From Streptomyces globosus (GTDB taxonomy: Bacteria; Actinomycetota; Actinomycetes; Streptomycetales; Streptomycetaceae), in NCBI RefSeq assembly GCF_003325375.1, contig NZ_CP030862.1, positions 4,777,501 through 4,841,500 of the forward strand: a stretch of 64,000 nucleotides of DNA, given 5' to 3'. Positions 45,366 to 53,528 of this stretch are shown one piece after another. Position numbers and translations under genes: made by a program. The stretch's first letter is position 1. Each line of letters begins with the position of its first letter. The notes beneath the pieces were generated by a model. The model made no database searches. It had not been told where the DNA came from and saw only the letters and a program-made list of their open reading frames with translations.

Positions 45366-46736
45366 TCAGGGGGAGGTGGCGGCGCGGTGGATTGCGGCCA
45401 GGGTGCGGGTGACGTCCTCCGGGGTGGTCGCCCAGTTGCTCACCGAGATGCGCATGACGCGGCGGCCGCGCCAGGTGGAGCCGCTGATCCACGCCGTGCC
45501 CTCGTCCAGGAGGCGGGCGAGGACGCGGTCGGTGCGGGCGTCGCTGCCGAAGGCGGCGCAGACCTGGGTGAAGACGACGTCGTTCAGGACGGTCGCCCCG
45601 TCGATCTCGGCGATGCCCTCGGCGAACGTGCGGGCGTGCCGGCACAGGCGGTCGACGAGGTCGGCGACGCCGGTCCGGCCCAGGGAGCGCAGGGCGGCCC
45701 ACACGGTGAACGCGCGGCCGCGCCGGGAGAGTTCCGGGACCTTGTCGACGGGATCGCCCTGCCTGTCGTCCTGGATGAGGTACGCACCGTGCAGGCCCAT
45801 GGCGGCGCGCAGGGCGGACGGGTCGCGGACGACGGCGAGGCCGCAGTCGTAGGGGACATTCAGGGTCTTGTGGGCGTCGGTCGCCCAGGAGTCCGCTCCG
45901 GCGCAGCCGGCCGTCAGGTGGGCGAGGGACGGGGAGGCTGCGGCCCACAGGCCGAACGCGCCGTCGACGTGCACCCAGGCGCCGGCCCGGTGCGCGGCAC
46001 GGACGGCCTCCTCGAACGGGTCGAAGGCGCCGGTGTGGATGTCGCCGGCCTGGAGGACGACGACGGTCGGGTCCGTCCCGGCGGCGTCCAGGGCGTGGCG
46101 CAGCGCCTCGGGCCGGATGCGGCCCTGCCCGTCGGCCTCGACGAGGGCGGGAGTGCCGAGGCCGAGGTAGCGCAGGGCGAGGTCGACGGCCATGTGGCGG
46201 TCCTCCCCGGCGAGGACGTGCACCGGGGGGCCGCCGGCCAGGCCGTCGCGGGCGGGGTTGCGGCCGGCCCGGGCGAGGACGGCGTCGCGGGCGGCGGCGA
46301 GGCAGGTGAAGTTCGCCATGGTGGCGCCGGTGGTGAAGCCGACGGCGCTGCCGGCGGGCAGGCCCAGCAGGTCCAGGAGCCAGGCGGCGGCGATGTCCTC
46401 GACGGCCGTGTGCGCGGGCGAGACGGTGCGCATCACGCAGTTCTGGTCCCAGGCGCTGACGAGCCAGTCGGCGGCGAGCGCGGCCGGTTCGGTGCCGCCG
46501 ACGACGAACCCGAAGAAGCGGCTGCCGGGGAAGGCGGTCAGGCCGGGCTCGCAGGCGCCGGCGAGCAGGTCGACGACGTCGGCGGGCGGGGTGGGGCCGT
46601 CGGGCAGTTCGGGGCCGAGCGCGCGCACCACCTCGTCGACCGTGGCGCGGGCGGGCACCCGGCGGTCGGGCAGGCTCGCGAGCCATCGGACGGCATGGTC
46701 GTGGGCCCGCCGGAGCGCGGCCTCGCGCGCGTCCAT
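45366..46736 (-). CDS. PLP-dependent amino-acid decarboxylase (group II)
   Basis: A 456-residue enzyme of the aromatic-amino-acid/glutamate decarboxylase family. Substrate and cofactor segments are FFGFVVGGTEPAALAADWLV, GFTTGATMANFTCLAAARD, the His in WVHVDGAFGLWAAAS and the PLP lysine in SWATDAHKTLNVPYDCGLA, preceded by ADSWATD as in the family. The C-terminal domain ends VMRISVSNWATTPEDV. Substrate (aromatic amino acid, 2,4-diaminobutyrate or other) cannot be told. The ATG at 46736 has only a closely spaced GAGG upstream. A tandem 23-base repeat lies upstream. Confidence 0.9.
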   Translation of the reverse strand: MDAREAALRRAHDHAVRWLASLPDRRVPARATVDEVVRALGPELPDGPTPPADVVDLLAGACEPGLTAFPGSRFFGFVVGGTEPAALAADWLVSAWDQNCVMRTVSPAHTAVEDIAAAWLLDLLGLPAGSAVGFTTGATMANFTCLAAARDAVLARAGRNPARDGLAGGPPVHVLAGEDRHMAVDLALRYLGLGTPALVEADGQGRIRPEALRHALDAAGTDPTVVVLQAGDIHTGAFDPFEEAVRAAHRAGAWVHVDGAFGLWAAASPSLAHLTAGCAGADSWATDAHKTLNVPYDCGLAVVRDPSALRAAMGLHGAYLIQDDRQGDPVDKVPELSRRGRAFTVWAALRSLGRTGVADLVDRLCRHARTFAEGIAEIDGATVLNDVVFTQVCAAFGSDARTDRVLARLLDEGTAWISGSTWRGRRVMRISVSNWATTPEDVTRTLAAIHRAATSP

Positions 46737-46820
46737 ACCTCGGACTATGGGACGGCGGCGCCGGGCGCGCAAGCGGCGCCCCCGTGCGCGGGCGCGCAGC
46801 CACGGCACCCGTCCCGCGCC

Positions 46821-46874
46821 GCCCGGCGTACGGAGCCGCGTGCGCCCGGGGTACGGAACCGCGTGCGCCCGGCG
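46821..46874. repeat. Tandem 23-base repeat, 2.3 copies
   Basis: The unit GCCCGGSGTACGGARCCGC plus GTGC occurs at 46821-46843 and 46844-46866 with two differences, and an eight-base third start follows (46867-46874). It lies in the 212-base gap upstream of the decarboxylase gene and downstream of a GNAT gene, both on the minus strand. The rest of the gap holds nothing else I can support. Confidence 0.6.
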
Positions 46875-46948
46875 CAGGCCCCGCAGACCGGACCGCGGAG
46901 GTCCGGCGCGGCGGGCGCGCGGCCGGTGGCCGCCCGCTGGGCGGTGTC

Positions 46949-47698
46949 TCAGGTCAGGGAGTGGCGGACCCACACGTTGGCCTCGACGAGGACCGCGTAG
47001 CCCTCCTGCGGGTGGCAGTGGACGGGGGCCAGGGCTCCGGGGACGCGGACCGGGCCGGGCGTGTCGAAGGGGAGGCCGGTCCACTCGCGCCAGTCGGCGG
47101 TCGGCGCGCTGATCGTCTGCGAGAGCGGCGCCACGGAGTCGATGGCGGCTCCGGCGCGGACGTGCACGCGCAGCCAGGGGTCGTACGGGAGGCCGTCGTC
47201 GCGGGTGCGGTACGCGTACTCCTGCATCGGCGTGTCGGGCTCGGCGGCCTTGGCGCTGGGCCGGACCGGTGCCACGACCTCGGCGAAGCCGCGGGCGCGC
47301 GCGTTGTCCCGCATCGCGGCCAGAACGGCCCCGGACAGGCCGCGGCCCTGCCGGGCGGTGTCGACGCTGATCTCGACGGCTCCGACGGTGTCCGCGGCCG
47401 TGCCGCGGCGCCGGTCGGAGAAGGCCCACATGAGGAGCTGGTCCCAGCCCCGGGCGGGCAGGGTGCCGTCGCGGCCGGGGGCGTGCTGGGCGAAGGGGAG
47501 GCTGAAGGCGCGTGCCGCGATGGCGTCGCCTTCGGTGGCGACCAGGATGTACTCGGGGAACTCCGCGACCATGCGCGGGTAGAGCAGCCAGGCGAGCGGG
47601 TCGTGCTCGGCGAAGGCGGGCCACGAGTCCTGCATGTCCCAGAGCCGCCCGGCGAGTTCGGGGCGCTCCGCAAGGGTGGTGATCTTGATCCCGGTCAT
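46949..47698 (-). CDS. GNAT acetyltransferase (long form)
   Basis: A 249-residue protein with a GNAT core in its middle: GAVEISVDTARQGRGLSGAV as beta-strand 4 and CoA loop, followed by MRDNARARGFAEVVAPVRPS. The C-terminal 90 residues (YDPWLRVHVRAGAAIDSVAP, SADW-type core and VHCHPQEGYAVLVEANVWV) extend past the usual fold and recall acetyltransferases acting on larger substrates. The N-terminal part has WPAFAEHDPLAWLLYPRMVA. Substrate unknown. Upstream in the same direction lies the phosphatase-like gene, 55 bases away. Confidence 0.85.
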   Translation of the reverse strand: MTGIKITTLAERPELAGRLWDMQDSWPAFAEHDPLAWLLYPRMVAEFPEYILVATEGDAIAARAFSLPFAQHAPGRDGTLPARGWDQLLMWAFSDRRRGTAADTVGAVEISVDTARQGRGLSGAVLAAMRDNARARGFAEVVAPVRPSAKAAEPDTPMQEYAYRTRDDGLPYDPWLRVHVRAGAAIDSVAPLSQTISAPTADWREWTGLPFDTPGPVRVPGALAPVHCHPQEGYAVLVEANVWVRHSLT

Positions 47699-47753
47699 GT
47701 GCGCAGGCTAGGGGCGGTTCCGGGCCGGGTTCCACCCGGTTTCCGTACGGGGT

Positions 47754-48329
47754 TCAGGCGCGGGCCTGGAGCGAGAGGTGCCAGTGCCCGGCGCTGCCGG
47801 TGAGGGTGACGGTGGACAGCGGCCGGACGTCCACGCTCCAGTACGTCTGCGGGGCGGCCCGCAGGGCGTAGACGAGGGCGGCGCGGACGGCGGACGGCTC
47901 GGCGACAGCGACGATGGCGCCGCCGTCCTCGGCGGGCCGGGAGTCGAGCCAGCCGCCGATGCGCGCGATGAAGGCGAGCAGGGTTTCGCCGCCGTGCGGG
48001 GCGGCGTGCGGGTCGGCGAGCCAGCGCTCGACCGCTCCCGGCTCGCGGGCGGCGACCTCGGCGAGGGTCAGGCCGCGCCACCGCCCCATGTCCCATTCGC
48101 GCAGGGCGACCTGGGCGAGCGGGGCGTAGCCGAGGGCCTGGCCGGTGGCGCGGCTGCGCGGGCCGGGCGAGCAGTACCGCAGTTCGGCGGCGGCGAGCGG
48201 GACGAGTTCGTGGGCGGCGGATTCGAGGGCCCGCCAGCCCTCGCCGTCCGGTGGGCGGTCGTCGTCGAAGCGCTCGGCGAGCAGCGTGGAGGCGCGGGCT
48301 GCGGCGACGAGCGTGACCCGAACGTTCAT
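47754..48329 (-). CDS. Histidine-phosphatase-fold protein lacking catalytic histidines
   Basis: A 191-residue protein with the outline of the phosphoglycerate-mutase/histidine-phosphatase family: YCSPGPRSRATGQALG corresponds to SPxxRAxxTA, REWDMGRWRGLTLAEV to the WEG motif, and HGGETLLAFIARIGGWLDS to the GES motif. The first catalytic motif, normally LVRHG, is LVAAARAS here, and the second, normally VSHG, is VAEPSAV. Both histidines are therefore absent and phosphoryl transfer is unlikely. It may bind a ligand or be regulatory. It follows the MocR gene by 31 bases on the same strand, suggesting a shared transcript. Confidence 0.75.
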   Translation of the reverse strand: MNVRVTLVAAARASTLLAERFDDDRPPDGEGWRALESAAHELVPLAAAELRYCSPGPRSRATGQALGYAPLAQVALREWDMGRWRGLTLAEVAAREPGAVERWLADPHAAPHGGETLLAFIARIGGWLDSRPAEDGGAIVAVAEPSAVRAALVYALRAAPQTYWSVDVRPLSTVTLTGSAGHWHLSLQARA

Positions 48330-48360
48330 GCGGTGATGGTGGGGCGCCTGCCGCCGCGGG

Positions 48361-49818
48361 TCAAGCGTCGTGCGGACCGGGGTCCGGGTCCGCGCCGCCG
48401 CCGAGGGCGGTGCGCAGCCGGTGGACGGCCTCGCCGAGCTCGGCCGCGCCGGAGACCCCGGCGAAGCCGAGGCGGACGTACGGGCCGGGGGGCTCCGCGC
48501 AGAAGTACGGGCGCCCGGGCGCGACGGCGACGCCCGCGCGCAGGGCGGCGGCGGCGAACCCGGCGTCGTCCCCGGTGTCGGGCCGGACCCACAGCTGGTA
48601 GCCGCCGGCGGGCAGGTGGGCCAGGTGCAGTCCGGGCAGGGAGCGCCGCAGCGCGCCGGCGAGGACGTCGCGCCGGTGGCGCAGTTCGGCGGCGACGGTG
48701 CGCAGGTGGCGGGGCCAGGAGGGGGCGCCGACGAGTTCGAGGGCGGCCTCCTGGAGCGGGCGGGGGACGAAGAAGCTGTCGACGACCTGGATGGCGCGCA
48801 GCCGGTCCATGACGGGGCCGCGGGCGGCGAGGGCGCCGACGCGCAGGCTGGGCGAGGTGGCCTTGGTCAGCGACCGGACGTGGACGACGACGCCGTCGTG
48901 GTCCTCGGCGGCCAGCGGGACGGGCAGCGGGCCGGCGTCCTCGTGGGCGAGGTGGCGGGCGTAGTCGTCCTCGACGACGAACGCCCCGGCGGCGCGGGCG
49001 GTCCGCAGCACCTCGGCGCGCCGCTCGGCGGACAGGACGGCGCCGGTGGGGTTCTGGAACAGCGGCTGGCATACGAAGACCCGCGCGCCGGTCGCCTCGA
49101 ACGCAGCGGCCAGCAGCTCCGGCCGGACGCCCTCGGCGTCGACGGGGACGGGCACGGGCCGGCACCCGGAGGCGCGGGCGATGGACAGCAGGCCGGGGTA
49201 GGTCGGGGACTCGACGAGGACGGGTGCGCCGGGCGGGGCGAGGGCGCGCAGGGCGGTGGTGAGGGCGCTCTGCCCGCCGGCGGTGACGAGGACGTCGGCG
49301 GCGGTGGCGGACCCGCCGATCTCCCGGGCGAACCAGTCCCGCAGTTCGGGCAGTCCCTCGACGGGCGGGCGGCTCCAGGCGCCGGGGCGCCGCCCGGCCC
49401 GGGCGAGGGCGGCGGCCATGGCGCGCTCGGGCTGGAGGGAGGGGTGCAGGTAGCCGCCGCTCAGCTCGATGACCCCGGCAGGCGGGGCGGACAGCGAGTG
49501 GAGCACGCCGGAGGCGTCGACGGAGCGGGGCACGATGTCGCCGGCGCCCTCGGCGCTCAGCGCGACCTCCTGCCAGGAGGTGTCGCCGGGCGCGGGTTCG
49601 GCCGTACGGGGGCGGGCGCGGTAGGCGCCGGCGCCGGGGCGGGTGACGACGAGGCCTTCGGCGGCGAGGAGGGCGAGGGCGCGGGAGACGGTGACGGGGC
49701 TGACGCGGTACCGCTCGACCAGGGCGCGGCTCGACGGCAGCTTTCCACCGACCGAGTAGCGGTCCAGCTCGGAACGCAGGGAAGACGCCAACTCCGCCAC
49801 ACTGCTACGCTCGTACAT
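48361..49818 (-). CDS. MocR/PdxR-type GntR regulator with aminotransferase domain
   Basis: A 485-residue fusion. The N-terminal winged helix is GntR type (LPSSRALVERYRVSPVTVSR, ALALLAAEGLVVTRPGAGAY), and from about residue 115 a fold-type I aminotransferase domain follows: VTAGGQSALTTALRALAPPG, QPLFQNPTGAVLSAERR, FVVEDDYARHL and the PLP lysine in VRSLTKATSPSLRVG. Such proteins sense PLP or an amino compound and often activate neighbouring genes. Its ATG at 49818 overlaps the ATG of the divergent EamA exporter gene by two bases, so it very likely controls that exporter. Confidence 0.92.
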   Translation of the reverse strand: MYERSSVAELASSLRSELDRYSVGGKLPSSRALVERYRVSPVTVSRALALLAAEGLVVTRPGAGAYRARPRTAEPAPGDTSWQEVALSAEGAGDIVPRSVDASGVLHSLSAPPAGVIELSGGYLHPSLQPERAMAAALARAGRRPGAWSRPPVEGLPELRDWFAREIGGSATAADVLVTAGGQSALTTALRALAPPGAPVLVESPTYPGLLSIARASGCRPVPVPVDAEGVRPELLAAAFEATGARVFVCQPLFQNPTGAVLSAERRAEVLRTARAAGAFVVEDDYARHLAHEDAGPLPVPLAAEDHDGVVVHVRSLTKATSPSLRVGALAARGPVMDRLRAIQVVDSFFVPRPLQEAALELVGAPSWPRHLRTVAAELRHRRDVLAGALRRSLPGLHLAHLPAGGYQLWVRPDTGDDAGFAAAALRAGVAVAPGRPYFCAEPPGPYVRLGFAGVSGAAELGEAVHRLRTALGGGADPDPGPHDA

Positions 49819-50833
49819 GAGAGCACAGAATAGCGCTACCCGGTCCACGCCGATAGCGGTCGCCGGCCCCGCTCCCGCGGCCCGCTCCCGCACGGCGGCG
49901 ACCCCTGCGGCTTCGGCCTCCGCCTCCGCCGCCCCTACCGCCCCTACCGCCCCCGCTGCCTCTCCCGCCCGCCGCAGCGCCCGCGGCGGCACCGTGCTCG
50001 CCTGCCTCGGCGTCGTCGCCTTCTCGCTGACGTTCCCCGCCACCGCCTGGGGTCTGGAGAGCTTCGGCCCCTGGTCCTTCGTCGCCGTGCGCAGCGTGCT
50101 CGCCGCCGCCGTCGCGGGCGCGTTCCTGCTCGCCGCCCGCGCCCCGCTGCCCGCGCGGCGGCACTGGCCGGGCCTCGCCGTCGTCGCCGGCGGGGTCGTC
50201 GTCGGGTACCCGCTGCTGACCACTCTGGCGCTGACCACCGCGACCACCTCGCACGCCGCCGTCGTCGTCGGGCTGCTGCCCCTGACCACGGCGGCCCTGT
50301 CCGCGCTGCGGACCGGCGTCCGGCCCTCGCGCCGCTTCTGGGCCGCGGCCGTCGCCGGCGCCGCCGTCGTCCTCGCCTTCACCCTGGCGCAGAGCGGCGG
50401 CTCCCTGTCCGCCGGCGACGGCTACCTCTTCGCCGCGCTGCTCGCCTGCGCGGCCGGCTACACCGAGGGCGGGCGGCTGGCCCGCGACCTGCCCGGCTGG
50501 CAGGTCATCGGCTGGGCACTGGTGGCGTGCCTGCCCCTCAACCTGGCGGGAGCCGCGGCCGGGCTCGCGTACGAGCCGGTGCACCTCGGCGTCCACGGCG
50601 TGGCGGGCCTGCTGTGGGCGGCCGTCGGCTCGACCTTCCTCGGCCTGTACGTGTGGTACCGCGGGATGGCGGAGATCGGCGCCCCACGCGCGAGCCAGCT
50701 CCAGCTCGCCCAGCCGCTGCTGACGCTGCTGTGGTCGGTGGCGCTGCTGGGCGAGCAGCTGTCCCCGGCCGCCCCCGCCGCGGCCTGCGCGGTGCTGGTC
50801 TGCATCGCCGCCACCCAGCGGGCTCAATCGTGA
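49817..50833 (+). CDS. EamA/DMT-family transporter
   Basis: A 338-residue protein with a 55-residue Ala/Pro/Ser-rich N-terminus and about ten hydrophobic helices in two EamA halves (GVVAFSLTFPATAWGLESFG to LAFTLAQSGG, then GYLFAALLACAAGYTEGGRL to the end). FLGLYVWYRGMAEIGAPRAS and QPLLTLLWSVALLGEQLS are typical of the second half. Probably exports a metabolite such as an amino acid. TACGCT (49806-49811) could be a -10 giving a leaderless message. Its start codon overlaps that of the MocR gene; an internal start nearer the first helix is also possible. Confidence 0.88.
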   Translation: MRAQNSATRSTPIAVAGPAPAARSRTAATPAASASASAAPTAPTAPAASPARRSARGGTVLACLGVVAFSLTFPATAWGLESFGPWSFVAVRSVLAAAVAGAFLLAARAPLPARRHWPGLAVVAGGVVVGYPLLTTLALTTATTSHAAVVVGLLPLTTAALSALRTGVRPSRRFWAAAVAGAAVVLAFTLAQSGGSLSAGDGYLFAALLACAAGYTEGGRLARDLPGWQVIGWALVACLPLNLAGAAAGLAYEPVHLGVHGVAGLLWAAVGSTFLGLYVWYRGMAEIGAPRASQLQLAQPLLTLLWSVALLGEQLSPAAPAAACAVLVCIAATQRAQS

Positions 50834-50887
50834 TGAATCGCCGTAAACTGCTGTCACCGGATCCAGACCGCCTCGGAGGAGGTCAGC

Positions 50888-51085
50888 ATGCGCGCGACCG
50901 AGGGCGACCAGCTCGTGCAACACGGCAGGATCGTGGGGCAGCACGACAAGGTCGGCGAGATCACTCAGGTGCTGGGCGAGAACGGCAACCCCCCTTACCG
51001 GGTCCGTTTCGCGGACGGCCACGAGGCCGTCATGTCCCCGGGCCCCGACTGCGTGGTGAAGCACCCAGCGGAACCCGGGCACTGA
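50888..51085 (+). CDS. DUF1918 small protein
   Basis: A 65-residue protein matching the DUF1918 pattern: MRATEGDQLVQHGRIVGQHD, KVGEITQVLGENGNPPYRVR and DGHEAVMSPGPDCVV. The fold is thought to be a small SH3-like beta barrel. The ribosome-binding site GGAGGAGG is strong. It lies 54 bases after the EamA gene and may share its transcript. Function unknown across the family. Confidence 0.9.
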   Translation: MRATEGDQLVQHGRIVGQHDKVGEITQVLGENGNPPYRVRFADGHEAVMSPGPDCVVKHPAEPGH

Positions 51086-51095
51086 CCGGGGCGGC

Positions 51096-52403
51096 TCAGC
51101 GCGGCGGCACCGCCGTCGGGTGGTGGTCCGCGACGACCCGCGCCAACGCCCCCGTGGGGTCCGTGACCACCTGCTGCGCGGAGAAGTAGCAGTGGCCGCG
51201 GACCTCGGCGTACCCCTTGGCGAGCGCCACGTGCCGGGTCAGCTCCTCCGGGTCGCGCCACGCCGCCGTCGCGCTCTGCGGGTCGCAGCGGTAGAGCCCC
51301 TCGCCGATGTAGAGGTCGACGCCGGTGCCGGCGACGGTCTGCGCCCACCAGGGGACGATCTTCGCGTAGTCGGCGGTCGGGTGCCCGATGTGCCAGTACA
51401 CCTGCGGGACGACGTAGTCGACCCAGCCCTCGCGCACCCACCTGCGGGTGTCCGCGTACAGGTCGTCGTACGTGCCCAGCGTCTGCGTGTCCGAGCCGAG
51501 CGGGTCCTTGTCCCGGTTGCGCCACACCGCGAACGGGCTGATGCCGAAGCGTGCCGAGGGGCGCACGGTGCGGACGCGCTCCGCCATCTCGCGGACCAGC
51601 GCGTCGGTGTTGTGCCTGCGCCAGTCGGCCCGCGAGGGGAAGCCGCCGCCGTGGCGGGCGTACGCGTCGTCGTCGTCGAAGGCCTCGCCGGCGACCGGGT
51701 AGGGGTAGAAGTAGTCGTCCCAGTGGACGCCGTCCACCGCGTAGCGGGACACCGCGTCGAGCATGGCCTCCTGTACGAAGGCCCGCACCTCCGGCAGCCC
51801 CGGGTTGTAGTACAGCTTGCCGCCGTACGCCACCGTCCAGCCGGGGTTGCGGCGCGCCGGGTGCGAGGCCGCGAGGCGGGCCGGGTCGGCGTGGGTGTTG
51901 GCCACCCGGTACGGGTTGAACCAGGCGTGGAACTCCAGCCCGCGGGCGTGGGCTTCGGCGACGGCCGTGCCCAGCGGGTCCCAGCCCGGGTCGCCGCCCT
52001 GCACCCCGGTCAGCCACTGCGACCAGGGCTCCCGGGCTCCGGGCCACATGGCGTCGGCGGTGGGCCGGACCTGGAGCACCACCGCGTTCAGGCGGCGCTC
52101 GACCGCGGTGTCGTAGAGGGCGGTCAGCTCGGCTCGCTGCCGCGCCGCCGACAGGCCGGTCCGCGAGGGCCAGTCGACGTTCTGGACCGAGGCGATCCAC
52201 ATCCCGCGGAACTCCGCCCCGCCCCTCCGCCCCCCGCCGGCCCGCTCCCGCTGCCGCTCCCCCGCCGGGCCGGGCGCCCTGCCCTGCGCCCCGGCCGCCC
52301 GGGCCCCGTCCTCGCGCGGCGCGGCCTGCGCCTGCCCTGCCGCGGCGGACGCCAGCGCCCCCGCGGCTCCGGCCAGCAGCCCCCGTCGACCCATGTGCGT
52401 CAT
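51096..52403 (-). CDS. Secreted family-10-like glycoside hydrolase (GHL10/DUF187)
   Basis: A 435-residue precursor with a twin-arginine type signal (MGRRGLLAGAAGALASAAAG), a charged low-complexity stretch and a TIM-barrel domain from about residue 65. Recognisable parts are FRGMWIASVQNVDWPSRTGL, RLNAVVLQVRPTADAMWPG, LEFHAWFNPYRVANTH, YAVDGVHWDDYFYPYP and WVDYVVPQVYWHIGH. Such proteins (relatives of YddW/YngK) are thought to act on peptidoglycan-type glycans. The ATG at 52403 or that three codons later may be the start. It converges with the DUF1918 gene and diverges from the dehydrogenase gene. Confidence 0.9.
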   Translation of the reverse strand: MTHMGRRGLLAGAAGALASAAAGQAQAAPREDGARAAGAQGRAPGPAGERQRERAGGGRRGGAEFRGMWIASVQNVDWPSRTGLSAARQRAELTALYDTAVERRLNAVVLQVRPTADAMWPGAREPWSQWLTGVQGGDPGWDPLGTAVAEAHARGLEFHAWFNPYRVANTHADPARLAASHPARRNPGWTVAYGGKLYYNPGLPEVRAFVQEAMLDAVSRYAVDGVHWDDYFYPYPVAGEAFDDDDAYARHGGGFPSRADWRRHNTDALVREMAERVRTVRPSARFGISPFAVWRNRDKDPLGSDTQTLGTYDDLYADTRRWVREGWVDYVVPQVYWHIGHPTADYAKIVPWWAQTVAGTGVDLYIGEGLYRCDPQSATAAWRDPEELTRHVALAKGYAEVRGHCYFSAQQVVTDPTGALARVVADHHPTAVPPR

Positions 52404-52576
52404 GTGCTCGCTCCGCTCCTCTGCGTGACATCTCCTGCGTGGGGTCAGCATGCCCGCCCCGGCCCTCTGCCACGGGCAGGGTCGGGGGTAACGTCGGGGG
52501 GCGTGGCGGGCGCCGGAAGCAGTCACCACTGCACGAACGGGGGACCCGCCCACCGATGACCAGCGAAAGGCACGAA

Positions 52577-53449
52577 GTGACTGACCTCCCTTCCGACATC
52601 ACCCGAGTCGGCGTAGTGGGCTGCGGCCAGATGGGCGCTGGCATCGCCGAGGTCTGCGCCCGCAGCGGACTGGACGTCAAGGTCGCCGAGACCACCGGCG
52701 AGGCCCTGGAGATCGGCCGGACCCGGCTGCAGAACTCCCTGTCGAAGGCCGCCGCCCGCGGCAAGATCAGCGAGGAGGAGCGGGACTCCACCCTGGCCCG
52801 CCTCTCCTTCACCACCGACCTCGGCGAGTTCGCCGACCGCGACCTGGTCATCGAGGCGGTCGTCGAGAACGAGCAGGTCAAGACGGAGATCTTCCAGGTC
52901 CTCGACCAGGTCGTCACCCGCCGGGACGCCATCCTCGCCTCGAACACCTCGTCGATCCCGCTGGTCAAGCTGGCCGTCGCGACCTCCCGCCCCGACCAGG
53001 TCATCGGCATCCACTTCTTCAACCCGGCGCCCGTGCAGAAGCTCGTCGAGCTGATCCCCGCCCTCACCACGGGCGAGGAGACCATCAAGCGGGCCGAGGC
53101 CCTGGTGCACAACGTGCTCGACAAGCACGCCATCCGCGCCCAGGACCGGTCGGGCTTCGTCGTCAACGCCCTCCTCGTCCCGTACCTGCTCTCCGCGATC
53201 CGGATGTTCGAGTCGGGCATCGCCAGCCGCGAGGACATCGACAACGGCATGGAGTTCGGCTGCGCCCACCCGATGGGCCCGCTGAAGCTGTCCGACCTGA
53301 TCGGCCTGGACACCGTGGCCTCGATCGCCGACTCGATGTACGCCGAGTTCAAGGAGCCGCTGTACGCCGCTCCCCCGCTGCTCCAGCGGATGGTCGACGC
53401 CGGCCGCCTCGGCCGCAAGACCGGTTCGGGCTTCTACCCGTACAACTGA
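52577..53449 (+). CDS. 3-hydroxybutyryl-CoA / 3-hydroxyacyl-CoA dehydrogenase
   Basis: Interconverts 3-hydroxyacyl-CoA and 3-oxoacyl-CoA with NAD(P). The 290-residue protein has the Rossmann site VGVVGCGQMGAGIAEVCARS, LVIEAVVENEQVK, the catalytic Ser-His region ILASNTSSIPLVKLA and GIHFFNPAPVQKLVELIP, and the C-terminal GFVVNALLVPYLLSAIRM and FGCAHPMGPLKLSDLIGLD. GTG at 52577 with AAAGG upstream fits the family start; an ATG seven codons upstream is possible. It is a single-gene unit closed by a hairpin. Likely used in short-chain acyl or polyhydroxybutyrate/ethylmalonyl-CoA metabolism. Confidence 0.93.
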   Translation: MTDLPSDITRVGVVGCGQMGAGIAEVCARSGLDVKVAETTGEALEIGRTRLQNSLSKAAARGKISEEERDSTLARLSFTTDLGEFADRDLVIEAVVENEQVKTEIFQVLDQVVTRRDAILASNTSSIPLVKLAVATSRPDQVIGIHFFNPAPVQKLVELIPALTTGEETIKRAEALVHNVLDKHAIRAQDRSGFVVNALLVPYLLSAIRMFESGIASREDIDNGMEFGCAHPMGPLKLSDLIGLDTVASIADSMYAEFKEPLYAAPPLLQRMVDAGRLGRKTGSGFYPYN

Positions 53450-53469
53450 CCCCGGCGCCCCGGGAGCAG

Positions 53470-53494
53470 CCCGGCCGCTCCGGCGGCGGCCGGG
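53470..53494. terminator. Hairpin between dehydrogenase and NsdA-like genes
   Basis: CCCGGCCGC (53470-53478) pairs perfectly with GCGGCCGGG (53486-53494) around a 7-base loop in the gap between these convergent genes. Confidence 0.6.
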
Positions 53495-53528
53495 GCCCCG
53501 CCCGCGCGACCGGCGGCGGCCCGAGCGG

